A DNA stretch of 32,921 nucleotides from Flemingiibacterium sp045635785 (GCA_045635785.1 JAZTWJ010000084.1:1-32921), one strand, 5' to 3'. Shown: positions 7,574 to 15,982, counted from the stretch's first letter. Numbers and translations are program-made. The notes: generated from the sequence alone by a model not told the origin.

Positions 7574-8118
7574 ATATTGATCCAACACTTTATAAAACCC
7601 GTCCCACAGATGAACGCCTTCCAAAGGAAGAGCGCGTATACGATCTGTTGGGATCCCTCTCCGTGCCCTTCGTCCGCATCGACCACGATGCTACCGGTGC
7701 CATCGAAGACTGCGCGGAGGCAGGTAATTGTCTCGGCATAAAAATTTGCAAAAATCTCCTACTCTGCAATCAGCAGAAAACAAAATTCTATCTCTTGATG
7801 ATGCCGGGAAGCAAGCATTTTTCCACCAAAGAATTGTCGCATCAGATCGGCTCGTCGCGGCTTTCCTTTGCGCCGCCCGCTTTCATGGAGCAATTTCTTG
7901 ACATCACGCCCGGCTCGCTCAGCGTATTGGGACTGATGAACGACACCGAAAACAATGTCCGTCTTTTGATCGACCGCGATGTTGTCGCGGATGCTTATTT
8001 CGGCTGTCATCCCTGTATCAACACCTCCAGCCTCAAGATCGCAACGGCGGATCTGCTGGAAAAGATCCTCCCCGCGGTGCATCATGAGCCGCTTTTTGTG
8101 GAATTAACAGGAGAATAG
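7570..8118 (+). CDS. YbaK/ProX-type aminoacyl-tRNA deacylase (prolyl-tRNA editing domain protein)
   Basis: The 182-residue cytosolic protein matches the free-standing PrdX/ProX branch of the YbaK fold. These hydrolyse mischarged tRNA, typically Ala-tRNA(Pro). Recognisable segments are KICKNLLLCNQ (the family lysine), FYLLMMPGSKHFS, SSRLSFAPP, and PGSLSVLGLMND, the hallmark PGSV-x-GLxND stretch. The start ATG overlaps the PAP2 stop by 4 nt, indicating translational coupling. It is followed after 52 nt by the DUF512 gene, with hairpin element copy C in the gap. Together with der the context is translation quality and ribosome assembly. Confidence 0.88.
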   Translation: MNIDPTLYKTRPTDERLPKEERVYDLLGSLSVPFVRIDHDATGAIEDCAEAGNCLGIKICKNLLLCNQQKTKFYLLMMPGSKHFSTKELSHQIGSSRLSFAPPAFMEQFLDITPGSLSVLGLMNDTENNVRLLIDRDVVADAYFGCHPCINTSSLKIATADLLEKILPAVHHEPLFVELTGE

Positions 8119-8134
8119 CAAAATCCCGCTTCAC

Positions 8135-8185
8135 ATTCCCAAATAAGGAAGCCTTTGCTCACGCGAAGGCATGGTAATGAAAATG
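8135..8185 (+). repeat. Start-codon-associated hairpin element, copy C
   Basis: ATTCCCAAATAAGGAA is followed by the hairpin GCCTTTGC-TCAC-GCGAAGGC (8151-8170) and then ATGGTAATGAAAATG. The left flank and the 3' part match copy E at 23818-23867 almost base for base (ATTCCCAAAT-AG-AAGC and ATGG--AT-AAAATGGTA). The stem has one T-G pair. Three in-frame ATGs (8171, 8177, 8183) lie in its 3' part. Confidence 0.8.
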
Positions 8186-9484
8186 GTAACCATCACAAAT
8201 GTGGAACGCGCCTCCCTTGCCGAAAAGCATGGCATTCAGGCAGGCGATATTCTGCTTTCCATCAACGGTCACGACATCCGTGACGTGCTCGACTACCGAT
8301 TCCGCCTCACCGAAAAAAAGATCACCCTACAGCTTCACCGAGGCGCGGAGCTTTTGGATGTAACCATCAAAAAAGGCGAGTACGATGACATCGGGCTGGC
8401 GTTTGAAACCTATCTCATGGATTGCAAGCAATCCTGTCGCAACAAATGCGTGTTCTGCTTCATCGACCAGCTTCCGCAGGGCATGCGCGAAACGCTCTAT
8501 TTCAAGGATGATGATTCCCGTCTGTCCTTTTTGATGGGAAATTACATCACGCTGACCAATCTGACCGACGCGGATGTGGAGCGCATCTGTGAGATGAAGA
8601 CTTCCCCCATCAACATTTCCGTACACACCACAAATCCCGAGCTTCGCGTGAAAATGATGAAAAACAAGCGCGCAGGTGAAGTGCTGTCCTACATGCGCCG
8701 CTTTGTCGAAGCGGGCATTGATCTCAATTGCCAGATCGTGCTGTGCAGGGGTCTGAACGATGGCGCGGAGCTTGATCGCTCCATGCGCGATCTATCCTCG
8801 CTTGCCCCCCATCTTCTCGGCGTATCTGTGGTGCCTGCCGGTCTGACCGACCATCGCGATGGGCTGTTCCCGCTTGAAATGCACACGCCCGAGCAAACCG
8901 CCGCCATCATTGATCAGGTGGATGCCTTTGCGGCAGAATGTATGGAGAAATACGGTTCGCGTATGTTTTTCTGCGCAGATGAGATGTATTTGCGCTGTGG
9001 GCGCGAGCTTCCGTGCGAGGACTATTACGAGGGCTATCCACAGCTTGAAAACGGCGTAGGCATGATTCGTTCGCTTGCCGTGGAATTTGCAGAGGAGATG
9101 GATTTTCTCGACGAGTATGACTTGAAAAAACCGCGCAAGCTATCCATCGCCACAGGCTATGCCGCTTATGATTTCATCCGCTCGCTGTCGGATATGCTGA
9201 TGCGCCGCGTACCCTCCCTGCAAATCTCCGTTTACCGCATTAAAAACGAGTTTTTCGGGGAAAATATCACCGTTGCAGGACTTGTCACCGGGCGCGACCT
9301 TGCCGCACAGCTGCAAGGCAAGCCGCTTGGCGAGCGGCTGCTTATCCCTTCCGTCATGCTCCGCGCCGAAGGAGATCGTTTTCTCGACGATATGACGCCC
9401 GAGCAGATTTCAAAAACGCTGGGAGTACACCTCATTCCCACCGATTCCGTCGGCACAGATTTCGTATCGAAAATTTTGTATTGA
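8171..9484 (+). CDS. DUF512 radical SAM protein with N-terminal PDZ domain
   Basis: In this 437-residue protein a PDZ-like domain at residues about 6-80 (ASLAEKHGIQAGDILLSINGHDI) precedes a radical SAM core. The core's [4Fe-4S] site is Cys89-x3-Cys93-x2-Cys96 in CRNKCVFCFIDQ. The DUF512 C-terminal half contains FFCADEMYLRCGRELP and IATGYAAYDFI. The family's reaction is unknown. It is typically encoded beside der and plsY in Clostridia, as here, and it may act in translation or envelope biology (inference). Any of the ATGs at 8171, 8177 and 8183 could start the protein; homologues usually begin close to the third. The usual SD position is occupied by hairpin element copy C. Confidence 0.92.
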   Translation: MVMKMVTITNVERASLAEKHGIQAGDILLSINGHDIRDVLDYRFRLTEKKITLQLHRGAELLDVTIKKGEYDDIGLAFETYLMDCKQSCRNKCVFCFIDQLPQGMRETLYFKDDDSRLSFLMGNYITLTNLTDADVERICEMKTSPINISVHTTNPELRVKMMKNKRAGEVLSYMRRFVEAGIDLNCQIVLCRGLNDGAELDRSMRDLSSLAPHLLGVSVVPAGLTDHRDGLFPLEMHTPEQTAAIIDQVDAFAAECMEKYGSRMFFCADEMYLRCGRELPCEDYYEGYPQLENGVGMIRSLAVEFAEEMDFLDEYDLKKPRKLSIATGYAAYDFIRSLSDMLMRRVPSLQISVYRIKNEFFGENITVAGLVTGRDLAAQLQGKPLGERLLIPSVMLRAEGDRFLDDMTPEQISKTLGVHLIPTDSVGTDFVSKILY

Positions 9485-9545
9485 AATCGCTGTTTTCATC
9501 ACAGCATACACATACATTTAGAATAACAACTGAAAGGAAATTCCA

Positions 9546-10877
9546 ATGTCAAAACCTGTCGTAGCCATCGTCGGACGTCCGAATGTTGGCAAGAGTACGC
9601 TCTTTAATAAGCTTGCGGGCGAGCGCATCTCTATTGTAGAGGACACGCCCGGCGTTACCCGTGACCGCATCTACTACGAGATCGAATGGAACGGTCGCGC
9701 AATGATGCTTGTGGATACGGGCGGCATCGAACCAAGATCCGATGACATCATCTTAAAGCAGATGAAAAATCAAGCGGAGGTTGCCGTCGAAACGGCTGAT
9801 GTCATCGTTTTTATGGTGGATGTGACCACCGGTCTCACCGCCGCCGACCGCGATATCTGCACCATGCTGGTAAAATCCCAAAAGCCCATGATCCTCGCCG
9901 TCAACAAATGCGATTCCATCGGCGCGCTCCCCATGGAATTTTACGAATTCTATGAGCTGGGCGTGGAGGGCGAGCCCATCCCGCTTTCCTCTGTGCATGG
10001 AACGGGATCGGGCGATCTGCTTGACCGTGTGCTGGAGCTGTGCCCCTCCGATGAGGAAAAAGAAGATGATTCAGACCTCATTAAGGTTGCCGTCATCGGC
10101 AAGCCGAATGCGGGCAAAAGCTCCATCATCAACAAGATCCTCGGCGAGGAGCGCCTGATCGTTTCCGACATCCCCGGAACCACCCGCGATGCGGTGGATA
10201 CCAAGATTGAAAATCAATACGGCAAATATACCTTCATCGACACCGCAGGAATTCGCCGCAAGTCCAAGGTGGAGGACCGCATCGAGAAATTTTCCGTGCT
10301 TCGCGCAAAGATGGCGGTGGATCGCGCCGATGTTTGCGTGCTGATGATCGATGCAAAGGAAGGCGTCACCGAGCAGGATGAAAAAATCGCGGGCATTGCC
10401 CACGAATCCGGAAAAGCGTGCATCATTGTCGTCAACAAATGGGATACCTTGGAATCGGACGAAAAGAATACCGTCGAATACGACAAGGATGTATATACCG
10501 CGCTCTCCTACATGCCATACGCTCCCACGCTGTATGTTTCCGCAAAGACGGGACAGCGTGTAGTGAAGTTGTTTGAGCTCATCAACTATGTCTACAATCA
10601 GAACTGCACCCGCATTTCCACAGGCATGCTCAACGATGTGCTCAATGATGCCATTGCACGCGTACAGCCGCCATCCGACAAGGGGCGCCATCTGAAGATT
10701 TATTACATGACGCAGATTGGAATCAAGCCTCCCACATTTGTCATATTGTGCAACAATGGGGATCTGTTGCATTTCTCTTACCAGCGAGTCATCGGAAACC
10801 AGCAGGGCGATGTGTTCGGCTTCCGCGGCACTCCCATTAAACTTATCATCCGTCAGAAGGGAGACAAGGAAGAATGA
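9546..10877 (+). CDS. der: Ribosome biogenesis GTPase Der (EngA)
   Basis: The 443-residue protein has two tandem GTPase domains and a C-terminal KH-like domain, the family's normal length. First domain: GRPNVGKST (10-18), VEDTPGVTRD, DTGG (57-60), NKCD (120-123). Second domain: GKPNAGKSS (185-193), SDIPGTTRD, DTAGI (232-236), NKWD (297-300). The KH domain covers about 355-440. Der acts in late 50S subunit maturation. The start ATG has the SD GAAAGGAAATTCC. The last bases overlap the plsY start (ATGA). Confidence 0.97.
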   Translation: MSKPVVAIVGRPNVGKSTLFNKLAGERISIVEDTPGVTRDRIYYEIEWNGRAMMLVDTGGIEPRSDDIILKQMKNQAEVAVETADVIVFMVDVTTGLTAADRDICTMLVKSQKPMILAVNKCDSIGALPMEFYEFYELGVEGEPIPLSSVHGTGSGDLLDRVLELCPSDEEKEDDSDLIKVAVIGKPNAGKSSIINKILGEERLIVSDIPGTTRDAVDTKIENQYGKYTFIDTAGIRRKSKVEDRIEKFSVLRAKMAVDRADVCVLMIDAKEGVTEQDEKIAGIAHESGKACIIVVNKWDTLESDEKNTVEYDKDVYTALSYMPYAPTLYVSAKTGQRVVKLFELINYVYNQNCTRISTGMLNDVLNDAIARVQPPSDKGRHLKIYYMTQIGIKPPTFVILCNNGDLLHFSYQRVIGNQQGDVFGFRGTPIKLIIRQKGDKEE

Positions 10878-11671
10878 CACTTTACGATCTTACAAAAATC
10901 GGCTTGATTCCAAAGCTGATCATGGGCGATGAAAACACCATTTCCCTTGCAGTTTTGGCACTGCTCTGCCTCGCAGGAGGCGTGATCGCCTATTTTCTCG
11001 GCGGTCTGAACTTTGCCATCATCATCTCCAAATATAAATTCCACGATGACATCCGCCGCTACGGCAGCGGAAACGCGGGCATGACCAATATGCTTCGCAC
11101 CTACGGAAAAACGGCGGCAGCTTTCACGCTGGTCGGCGACATGCTAAAAGCAGTGGTTTCCGTGCTTTTGGGCATGCTTCTCGGCGGCGAAGCCGGCGCT
11201 TACATAGCCGGATTCTTTTGCGTGATCGGTCACGCATTCCCTTGCTTCTACAACTTCAAGGGCGGCAAGGGCATCGTCGTCACCGCCGCTATGCTGCTCT
11301 GTCTGGAGCCGGTCGTATTCCTCGTTTTGTTTTTGATCTTCTTTATTCTGGTCGCCACGACCAAATATCTCTCCCTTGGCTCCATCATCGGCATGCTGTT
11401 CTATCCGCTGCTTCTCAATCGGCTTTATTCCTTCCTCAATTACGGCGAGCCGGAGGGCATGATCCCCGCCATTATTTCCATTCTCAACACCCTGCTGGTT
11501 ATCTGGCTCCATCGCGAGAATCTCAAACGGCTTTGGACGGGTACGGAAAACAAGTTCAGCTTAAAGAAAAAGGATAAATTCATCAAGGGCGAATCGTCCG
11601 CTAACGATCCGATGGACGAAAAAAAGAAAAAGATCCACGAAGAAGCCTTCGGGAATGAAAGCGACGACTAA
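10874..11671 (+). CDS. plsY: Glycerol-3-phosphate acyltransferase PlsY
   Basis: The integral membrane enzyme moves an acyl group from acyl phosphate to glycerol 3-phosphate, the first step of phospholipid synthesis. The family motifs are present: GSGNAGMTN (motif 1), GHAFPCFYNFKGGKG (motif 2) and a later SLGSIIGM stretch (motif 3). About five to six membrane segments are seen. At 265 residues it is longer than the usual 200-220; an insertion or longer N-terminus and a charged tail of about 40 residues (rich in Lys, Asp and Glu) after WLHRENLKRLW account for this. The start overlaps the der stop by ATGA. A bidirectional terminator follows. Confidence 0.95.
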   Translation: MTLYDLTKIGLIPKLIMGDENTISLAVLALLCLAGGVIAYFLGGLNFAIIISKYKFHDDIRRYGSGNAGMTNMLRTYGKTAAAFTLVGDMLKAVVSVLLGMLLGGEAGAYIAGFFCVIGHAFPCFYNFKGGKGIVVTAAMLLCLEPVVFLVLFLIFFILVATTKYLSLGSIIGMLFYPLLLNRLYSFLNYGEPEGMIPAIISILNTLLVIWLHRENLKRLWTGTENKFSLKKKDKFIKGESSANDPMDEKKKKIHEEAFGNESDD

Positions 11672-11675
11672 ACAT

Positions 11676-11711
11676 AAAAAATCAGCTGCGCTTCGGCGTA
11701 GCTGATTTTTT
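11676..11711. terminator. Bidirectional terminator between plsY and the convergent membrane protein gene
   Basis: AAAAAATCAGCTGCG pairs with CGTAGCTGATTTTTT across a CTTCGG loop (one G-T pair). A-run and T-run lie on either side, so it can stop transcription from both convergent genes. Confidence 0.92.
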
Positions 11712-11726
11712 GTCCATCGGAAGCCT

Positions 11727-12554
11727 CTATTTTTTGCGTCTGCGGATGCGAAGCCCTTCTACGATGGGCGCGCTTTTATTTTTGCCCGTATATTTGGCGT
11801 GGAAATATCCAAACACGCTGAATACCACCGCGCCGACAAAATTGACGAACATATCCTTCATCGTGTCAAACAATCCGATGTCGAGATAGCCGTCAATGGC
11901 AAGCGGCACACCGTTGATGGCGGTTTCGGTGATATTTTCGATTTTGACGGCGGTATTGGTATGCTCGGGATTGAGAAGTACCGACGAAATGGACTGCACC
12001 ACCATATCCTTCTGCATATCCGTTTGCAAAAGAATATCCGCGCCGTATTCAAAAAATTCCCACAGCACGCCGATGGTCATGGAAAAGCAGAAAGAAAGCA
12101 TCGCCACAAACAGTGGCGACATTGCAAACTGGATCCGCTCGTTGCGGTTGAGAAGATCAATGAGAGATAATCCAACCGCCGCGGCAAGGAATCCCGTCGT
12201 GATATGCAGCATGGTATCCCAAAGCGGAAAATTCACATAATAATCGCCGATCTCACCGAGGATCTCCGCCGCAAAAATAAACAGCAGCACGATTTTTTCC
12301 AGCAGAGACGGCAGCTCCACCGAAAAGGTCTTCGACACAAAGGCTGGCAGAAGAAAGAGTGCCAACGTCAGCGCACACAAAAACACATTCTCGTAATTGC
12401 CGTTAAAAAGCTGGCGGATGGCGACGGCGATCACAAGTCCGCGCAAAATGATATACAGAATGAATGTGGAGCGCGTGCGGCGAAATTCATTCACGAGCTG
12501 CTTTTGAAAAGAAACCTTTTTCTCAGATTTTTCGATATTTTTCTTCATTTTCAT
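11727..12554 (-). CDS. Polytopic membrane protein, DUF2238/YjdF-like
   Basis: The 275-residue protein has a basic N-terminus (MKMKKNIEKSEKK) and about six hydrophobic segments. Conserved-looking polar motifs inside the membrane part are DTMLHITTGFLAAA, GVLWEFFEYGADI and DTMKDMFVNFVGAVVFS. This arrangement resembles the DUF2238 family, for which no activity is established; the family call is from memory of such motifs and is moderate. The tail is basic (RIRRRKK). No SD precedes ATG 12554. Instead a perfect 11-bp hairpin lies between the flotillin stop and this start, so translation may depend on coupling or on leader structure. Confidence 0.7.
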   Translation of the reverse strand: MKMKKNIEKSEKKVSFQKQLVNEFRRTRSTFILYIILRGLVIAVAIRQLFNGNYENVFLCALTLALFLLPAFVSKTFSVELPSLLEKIVLLFIFAAEILGEIGDYYVNFPLWDTMLHITTGFLAAAVGLSLIDLLNRNERIQFAMSPLFVAMLSFCFSMTIGVLWEFFEYGADILLQTDMQKDMVVQSISSVLLNPEHTNTAVKIENITETAINGVPLAIDGYLDIGLFDTMKDMFVNFVGAVVFSVFGYFHAKYTGKNKSAPIVEGLRIRRRKK

Positions 12555-12565
12555 ATAAAACGGTT

Positions 12566-12592
12566 ACGCGGGCAGAAAAACTCTGCCCGCGT
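12566..12592 (-). terminator. Perfect 11-bp hairpin between flotillin gene and downstream membrane protein gene
   Basis: On the minus strand ACGCGGGCAGA-GTTTT-TCTGCCCGCGT is a very stable stem-loop 7 nt past the flotillin stop. What follows is AACCGTTTTATATG, not a clean T-run, so it may be a partial terminator or an mRNA-stabilising processing hairpin that lowers expression of the last gene relative to flotillin. Confidence 0.65.
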
Positions 12593-12599
12593 GGATGAT

Positions 12600-14000
12600 T
12601 TACTGTGCATCCGATGCGGAGGTGTCCGCATCCTTTGCCTTACCTAAATATTCGGGAAGCTTCATACCCGCCATGTCGAACATTTCGTTCATCGGCGGAA
12701 TGGCTTTCATCATACCCGAGAGGAAATTTGCAGTGGCGCCCTTGCCGTTTTCGCCCTGTGCGCCGCTGTCCCAAACCGTAACCTTGTCGATCTTGAGATT
12801 CTTGATGGCTTCGACTTGGATCTTGGTCAGCTCCTCCAACTTGTCGGCAATCATCAGACGAACTGCGGTGTCGGATTCGCCGCCTGCGGATTTCACGAGC
12901 TCTGCGAAACCTTCTGCCTGCTTCATCAAAATCTCGCGCAAACCGTCCGCTTCCGCCTGCATACGCATAAGTGTTGCGTCCGCTTCACCCTTTGCGCGGC
13001 GACGGATCTGCTCAGCTTCGGCTTCCGCCTGCAATTCGATCTTCTGCTTTTCAATCTGCGCCTTTATGATAATATCCGCTTCCAGCGTTGCCTGCTCCAG
13101 AGATGCACGCGCCTGCTCGGCAGCCTGTTGTGCCGCGTATGCTTCTTCCAGCGCCTTTGCTTCTTGGATCTTTTCGGCAGCGATGGCACGCTTCAAAGCC
13201 TCAGCCTCGCGCTCGCGGAGCATCGCATTGGATTCCGCGACCTGCACCTTTGCCTCATTTTCGCCCTTGATCGCCTCGGAATCCGCATGAGAGACCGAAA
13301 TACGCTGATCGCGCTCTGCGTTAGCCGCACCGATGGCACCCTCGCGGTCTGCCTGTGCAACGGAAATTTTTGCATCGTTGATCGCCTTTGCGGCTGCTTC
13401 CTTACCCAGAGCAACGATGTATCCGGATTCATCGGTAATGTCCGTCACGTTGACGTTGATGAGGCGCAGACCGATTTTTTTCAGTTCAGTTTCCACGTTG
13501 CGGGAAACCGCCTCGAGGAACTTGTCGCGGTCCGCATTCAGCTCCTCAATTTCCATGGTAGCAACGACAAGACGCAGCTGACCGAGGATAATATCCTTGG
13601 CAAGCTCCTGAATGTCGTCCATTTTCAGACCAAGCAAACGCTCTGCCGCGTTCTGCATAACGCCCGCCTCGGTGGAAATACCGACGGTGAAGCGAGAGGG
13701 CACATCCACGCGGATATTCTGCTTGGAAAGTGCATTGCGAAGATCCACGTTCAGGGAGATCGGCGTTAAGTCGAGAAATTCCACCGATTGGATGACGGGC
13801 CAAATGAATGACGCGCCGCCGTGGATACATTTTGCGGAGCGAGAACTGCCGTCCGCATTGTTGCCCACCTTACCGTAAATAACCATGACTTTATCGGAGG
13901 GACATTTTCTGTAACGGGAGGCAATGACGATCAAAGTCGTCAGCACGAGAAGTGCGAGAACACAAATAAGCATAAGCATGCTCGAACCAGAACCAGGCAT
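12600..14000 (-). CDS. Flotillin-like SPFH protein (FloT/YuaG type)
   Basis: In this 466-residue protein an N-terminal membrane segment (LMLICVLALLVLTTLIVIAS, about 9-28) is followed by an SPFH/band 7 domain (about 30-200; KVMVIYG, GGASFIWPVIQSVEFLDLTPI). Residues 210-390 form a long Ala/Glu-rich coiled coil (EREAEALKRAIAAEKIQEAKALEEA), then a Gly/Met-containing tail. Flotillins scaffold membrane microdomains. The NfeD-type gene directly upstream is the usual partner (YuaF in Bacillus). The start ATG has the SD AAAAGGAGTAATTACT. The open frame on the opposite strand is a composition shadow. Confidence 0.94.
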   Translation of the reverse strand: MPGSGSSMLMLICVLALLVLTTLIVIASRYRKCPSDKVMVIYGKVGNNADGSSRSAKCIHGGASFIWPVIQSVEFLDLTPISLNVDLRNALSKQNIRVDVPSRFTVGISTEAGVMQNAAERLLGLKMDDIQELAKDIILGQLRLVVATMEIEELNADRDKFLEAVSRNVETELKKIGLRLINVNVTDITDESGYIVALGKEAAAKAINDAKISVAQADREGAIGAANAERDQRISVSHADSEAIKGENEAKVQVAESNAMLREREAEALKRAIAAEKIQEAKALEEAYAAQQAAEQARASLEQATLEADIIIKAQIEKQKIELQAEAEAEQIRRRAKGEADATLMRMQAEADGLREILMKQAEGFAELVKSAGGESDTAVRLMIADKLEELTKIQVEAIKNLKIDKVTVWDSGAQGENGKGATANFLSGMMKAIPPMNEMFDMAGMKLPEYLGKAKDADTSASDAQ

Positions 14001-14055
14001 AGTAATTACTCCTTTTCAATCATTATAATCATTATAGTAACCGAAATCGGTCAAA

Positions 14056-14646
14056 TTATTTCAAAACGCGCTCAACAACCACAAGTCCTGCCTCATCCGT
14101 GGAAACCACGCGAACAGTCTCTCCGGTTTTGAGAGGGGTTTCGCCGACAGTGATCGCATCAATTTCAATAAAGCGATCCTGCACCGTAATGCTGATTTTA
14201 CCGCGGCCTTCGCCCTTTGCGGGGATGGGAATATAAACCTCGCCCGTTTTTCCGAGGGCGGAACCGATCTGCACCGTGCCGTTGGATTGCAATTTCATAA
14301 CCGACTTCAGCAAATATGCAATGCCGAACAGCGCCGCCACGCCGCATAGGGTGGCAAGTAAAATCGAAACCGCAGGCGAAAGTCCGAGATCGACAAACAC
14401 AATGCCAGCCCATCCCGCCACGCAGAACATCGCCACGATGCCGCGCACCGAGAAAAGCACCAATCCGCCATCTGCGGAGTCGGCAACATCAAAACCGTCA
14501 GTGTCAATATCCGTATCGCCGTCCATACCGTCGCCGATGCCGAAAAACAACAGCACCGTCTGCACGATCAGCACCAGCGTCGCCGGGATGCCGATGCAAG
14601 CAAATATTTGCTGTAAGCCCGTAAGGGAATTCCACCATTCAGTCAT
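14056..14646 (-). CDS. NfeD-family membrane protein (YuaF-like), flotillin partner
   Basis: The 196-residue protein has a first membrane segment at about 13-36, an acidic loop (DGMDGDTDIDTDGFD), then two to three membrane segments (about 62-112). It ends in an OB-fold domain of about 75 residues (GKTGEVYIPIPAKGEGRGKISI ... GETVRVVSTDEAGLVVVE) typical of short NfeD proteins. NfeD proteins are coupled to SPFH proteins and affect membrane fluidity and microdomains. The start is ATG at 14646, since AAAAGGAG lies 10 nt before it; an in-frame GTG three codons upstream overlaps the SD. The flotillin gene follows after 55 nt. Confidence 0.92.
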   Translation of the reverse strand: MTEWWNSLTGLQQIFACIGIPATLVLIVQTVLLFFGIGDGMDGDTDIDTDGFDVADSADGGLVLFSVRGIVAMFCVAGWAGIVFVDLGLSPAVSILLATLCGVAALFGIAYLLKSVMKLQSNGTVQIGSALGKTGEVYIPIPAKGEGRGKISITVQDRFIEIDAITVGETPLKTGETVRVVSTDEAGLVVVERVLK

Positions 14647-14686
14647 ATGATTCACACTCCTTTTTTCGTGAATGGAAAACGTCTTT

Positions 14687-15265
14687 TCACACGATTCGAT
14701 TCAACATGTCGTGCGCCTTTTGTCTGACAAGCGTGGCATAATATGCCATAATGATGATCGCACAAGCATTTTTCAGCCGTTTTGCCGCGCCTGCCATGCG
14801 CTCCTCATAGTCGGACAAAATGCAATCAAGCAGTTCGCCGAGGCTATTGCTGTCCTGCGGCACATCTTCTGCCACAATGTGATCAATGGCAAGGCAAAGA
14901 TATCCATACAGCTCCGATTCGGGAATGATGTCATCCGTTATGTCGCCTGCTCTGCCATTCACATAGGTGAGAAGTTGGGCGATGCGCTCAAGCTGCATGG
15001 AGTCGCGCATCATATTGATGATGAGAATGCGCGCCAGCTGATTTTTATCGTAGCGTTTGTTATGTGCATTGGCAACCCAGCCGCGCTTTGTCCAGTTTTG
15101 AAGAGTGGAGCCGTCGATTCCCGAAATTTCACGAATCTGCGACAGCATGATTCCATCCGTAATGTAATAAATCTTGTCAAGGAACTCACGTCCTGTCACA
15201 TTGCCCATCTTTTCCCTGTCCATCACCGTGCCCGGGATGCGATCCATGCGGATTTCAAGCTTCAT
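14687..15265 (-). CDS. DUF1836 protein, probable DNA-binding regulator
   Basis: The 192-residue cytosolic protein fits the DUF1836 family of Clostridia. Residues 37-90 look like a MerR-like winged helix-turn-helix (MLSQIREISGIDGSTLQNWTKRGWVANAHNKRYDKNQLARILIIN). The C-terminal part is helical (DIIPESELYGYL, ERMAGAAKRLKNACAIII). Its target is unknown. It opens the operon with nfeD and the flotillin gene (40-nt gap), so control of these genes or of itself is plausible but inferred. The start ATG has the SD AAAGGAGG. Confidence 0.85.
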   Translation of the reverse strand: MKLEIRMDRIPGTVMDREKMGNVTGREFLDKIYYITDGIMLSQIREISGIDGSTLQNWTKRGWVANAHNKRYDKNQLARILIINMMRDSMQLERIAQLLTYVNGRAGDITDDIIPESELYGYLCLAIDHIVAEDVPQDSNSLGELLDCILSDYEERMAGAAKRLKNACAIIIMAYYATLVRQKAHDMLNRIV

Positions 15266-15297
15266 ATCATCATCGCCTCCTTTCTTTTTGTAATTAG

Positions 15298-15326
15298 ATT
15301 ATATCACGCAGTCACATGATTGTCAA
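15298..15326 (-). promoter_or_regulatory. Promoter of the DUF1836-nfeD-flotillin operon
   Basis: On the minus strand, TTGACA (15326-15321), 17 nt and TATAAT (15303-15298) make a consensus promoter 32 nt upstream of the DUF1836 start. Confidence 0.88.
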
Positions 15327-15410
15327 TAAGAGTTTTGATATATTTACAAAAAATTCATTTTCTCATTTTGAGGAACAAAACCGTCCGTCCCTGCGTCTAA
15401 TAAAGAAAAA

Positions 15411-15453
15411 AACGAAAAGGCAGCTTTCGCCACGCGAAGGCCATGGTATGTTT
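15411..15453 (+). repeat. Start-codon-associated hairpin element, copy D
   Basis: AACGAAAAGGCA is followed by the hairpin GCTTTCGC-CAC-GCGAAGGC (15423-15441, one T-G pair) and CATGGTATGTTT before ATG 15454. The first ATG (15443) opens a four-codon frame whose TGA overlaps ATG 15454. Confidence 0.75.
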
Positions 15454-15945
15454 ATGACTCTGTTGCTTCGCATTCTTGTATTTTTTATCATGCTGCTCCT
15501 GTACGCTTTTGTCTACGGCTGTCTGATATTCACACTTCCTGCGTTTCTGATGCTCGTGAAGCATCTGCGGAAAGGGTGGATTTTTGCCGCATCCTCCGCG
15601 ATCTGTCTTGTACTGCTCATCGGTGCGGCGCATGTGATAACAAATCACCCCCGCATCGTCGTTCCCGACGAGCTTTCCCCCTATGCAACAGAGGAGCGCA
15701 TTGCACAGGTTACATCATCGCTTCGCATTTGCAATCCATGGAAGCTTTGCGTGCCCATGACCATCGAAATCGTCTCCGCAAGTGAGACGCACATCTCGGC
15801 AGAAGCGCGATACACGGGCTTCGGTGGGAAGCTCGGTGCCACGAAATTCTACAAGGACGGCATTCTGACGGGCGGTGAATTGTATCAGCCGAATTGGAGC
15901 GGCGGCCCCTTTGGATATATGTCGCCAAATGGATTCTTATGGTAG
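15448..15945 (+). CDS. Small membrane-anchored protein, function unknown
   Basis: The 165-residue protein (from ATG 15448; ATG 15454 is equally possible) is of a family I do not recognise. Two N-terminal hydrophobic segments (LLLRILVFFIMLLLYAFVYGCLIFTLPAFLML and WIFAASSAICLVLLIGAAHVI) precede a soluble part of about 100 residues with beta-rich character (PMTIEIVSASETHISAEARYTGFGGKLGATKFYKDG). The frame is open further upstream, but that part overlaps the divergent promoter and carries no SD. Hairpin element copy D decides the start region. It has no co-directional neighbour; a terminator hairpin follows. Confidence 0.7.
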   Translation: MFMTLLLRILVFFIMLLLYAFVYGCLIFTLPAFLMLVKHLRKGWIFAASSAICLVLLIGAAHVITNHPRIVVPDELSPYATEERIAQVTSSLRICNPWKLCVPMTIEIVSASETHISAEARYTGFGGKLGATKFYKDGILTGGELYQPNWSGGPFGYMSPNGFLW

Positions 15946-15950
15946 AAAAT

Positions 15951-15976
15951 GACCGGGATGCTTTTGCATCGCGGTC
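15951..15976. terminator. Terminator-like hairpin between convergent genes
   Basis: GACCGGGATGC-TTTT-GCATCGCGGTC is a strong stem with one G-G mismatch. T-rich sequence follows on the minus strand (ATTTTCT) and a weaker one on the plus strand (TACCGTTTATTTG). It separates the genes ending at 15945 and 15983. Confidence 0.7.
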
Positions 15977-15982
15977 TACCGT

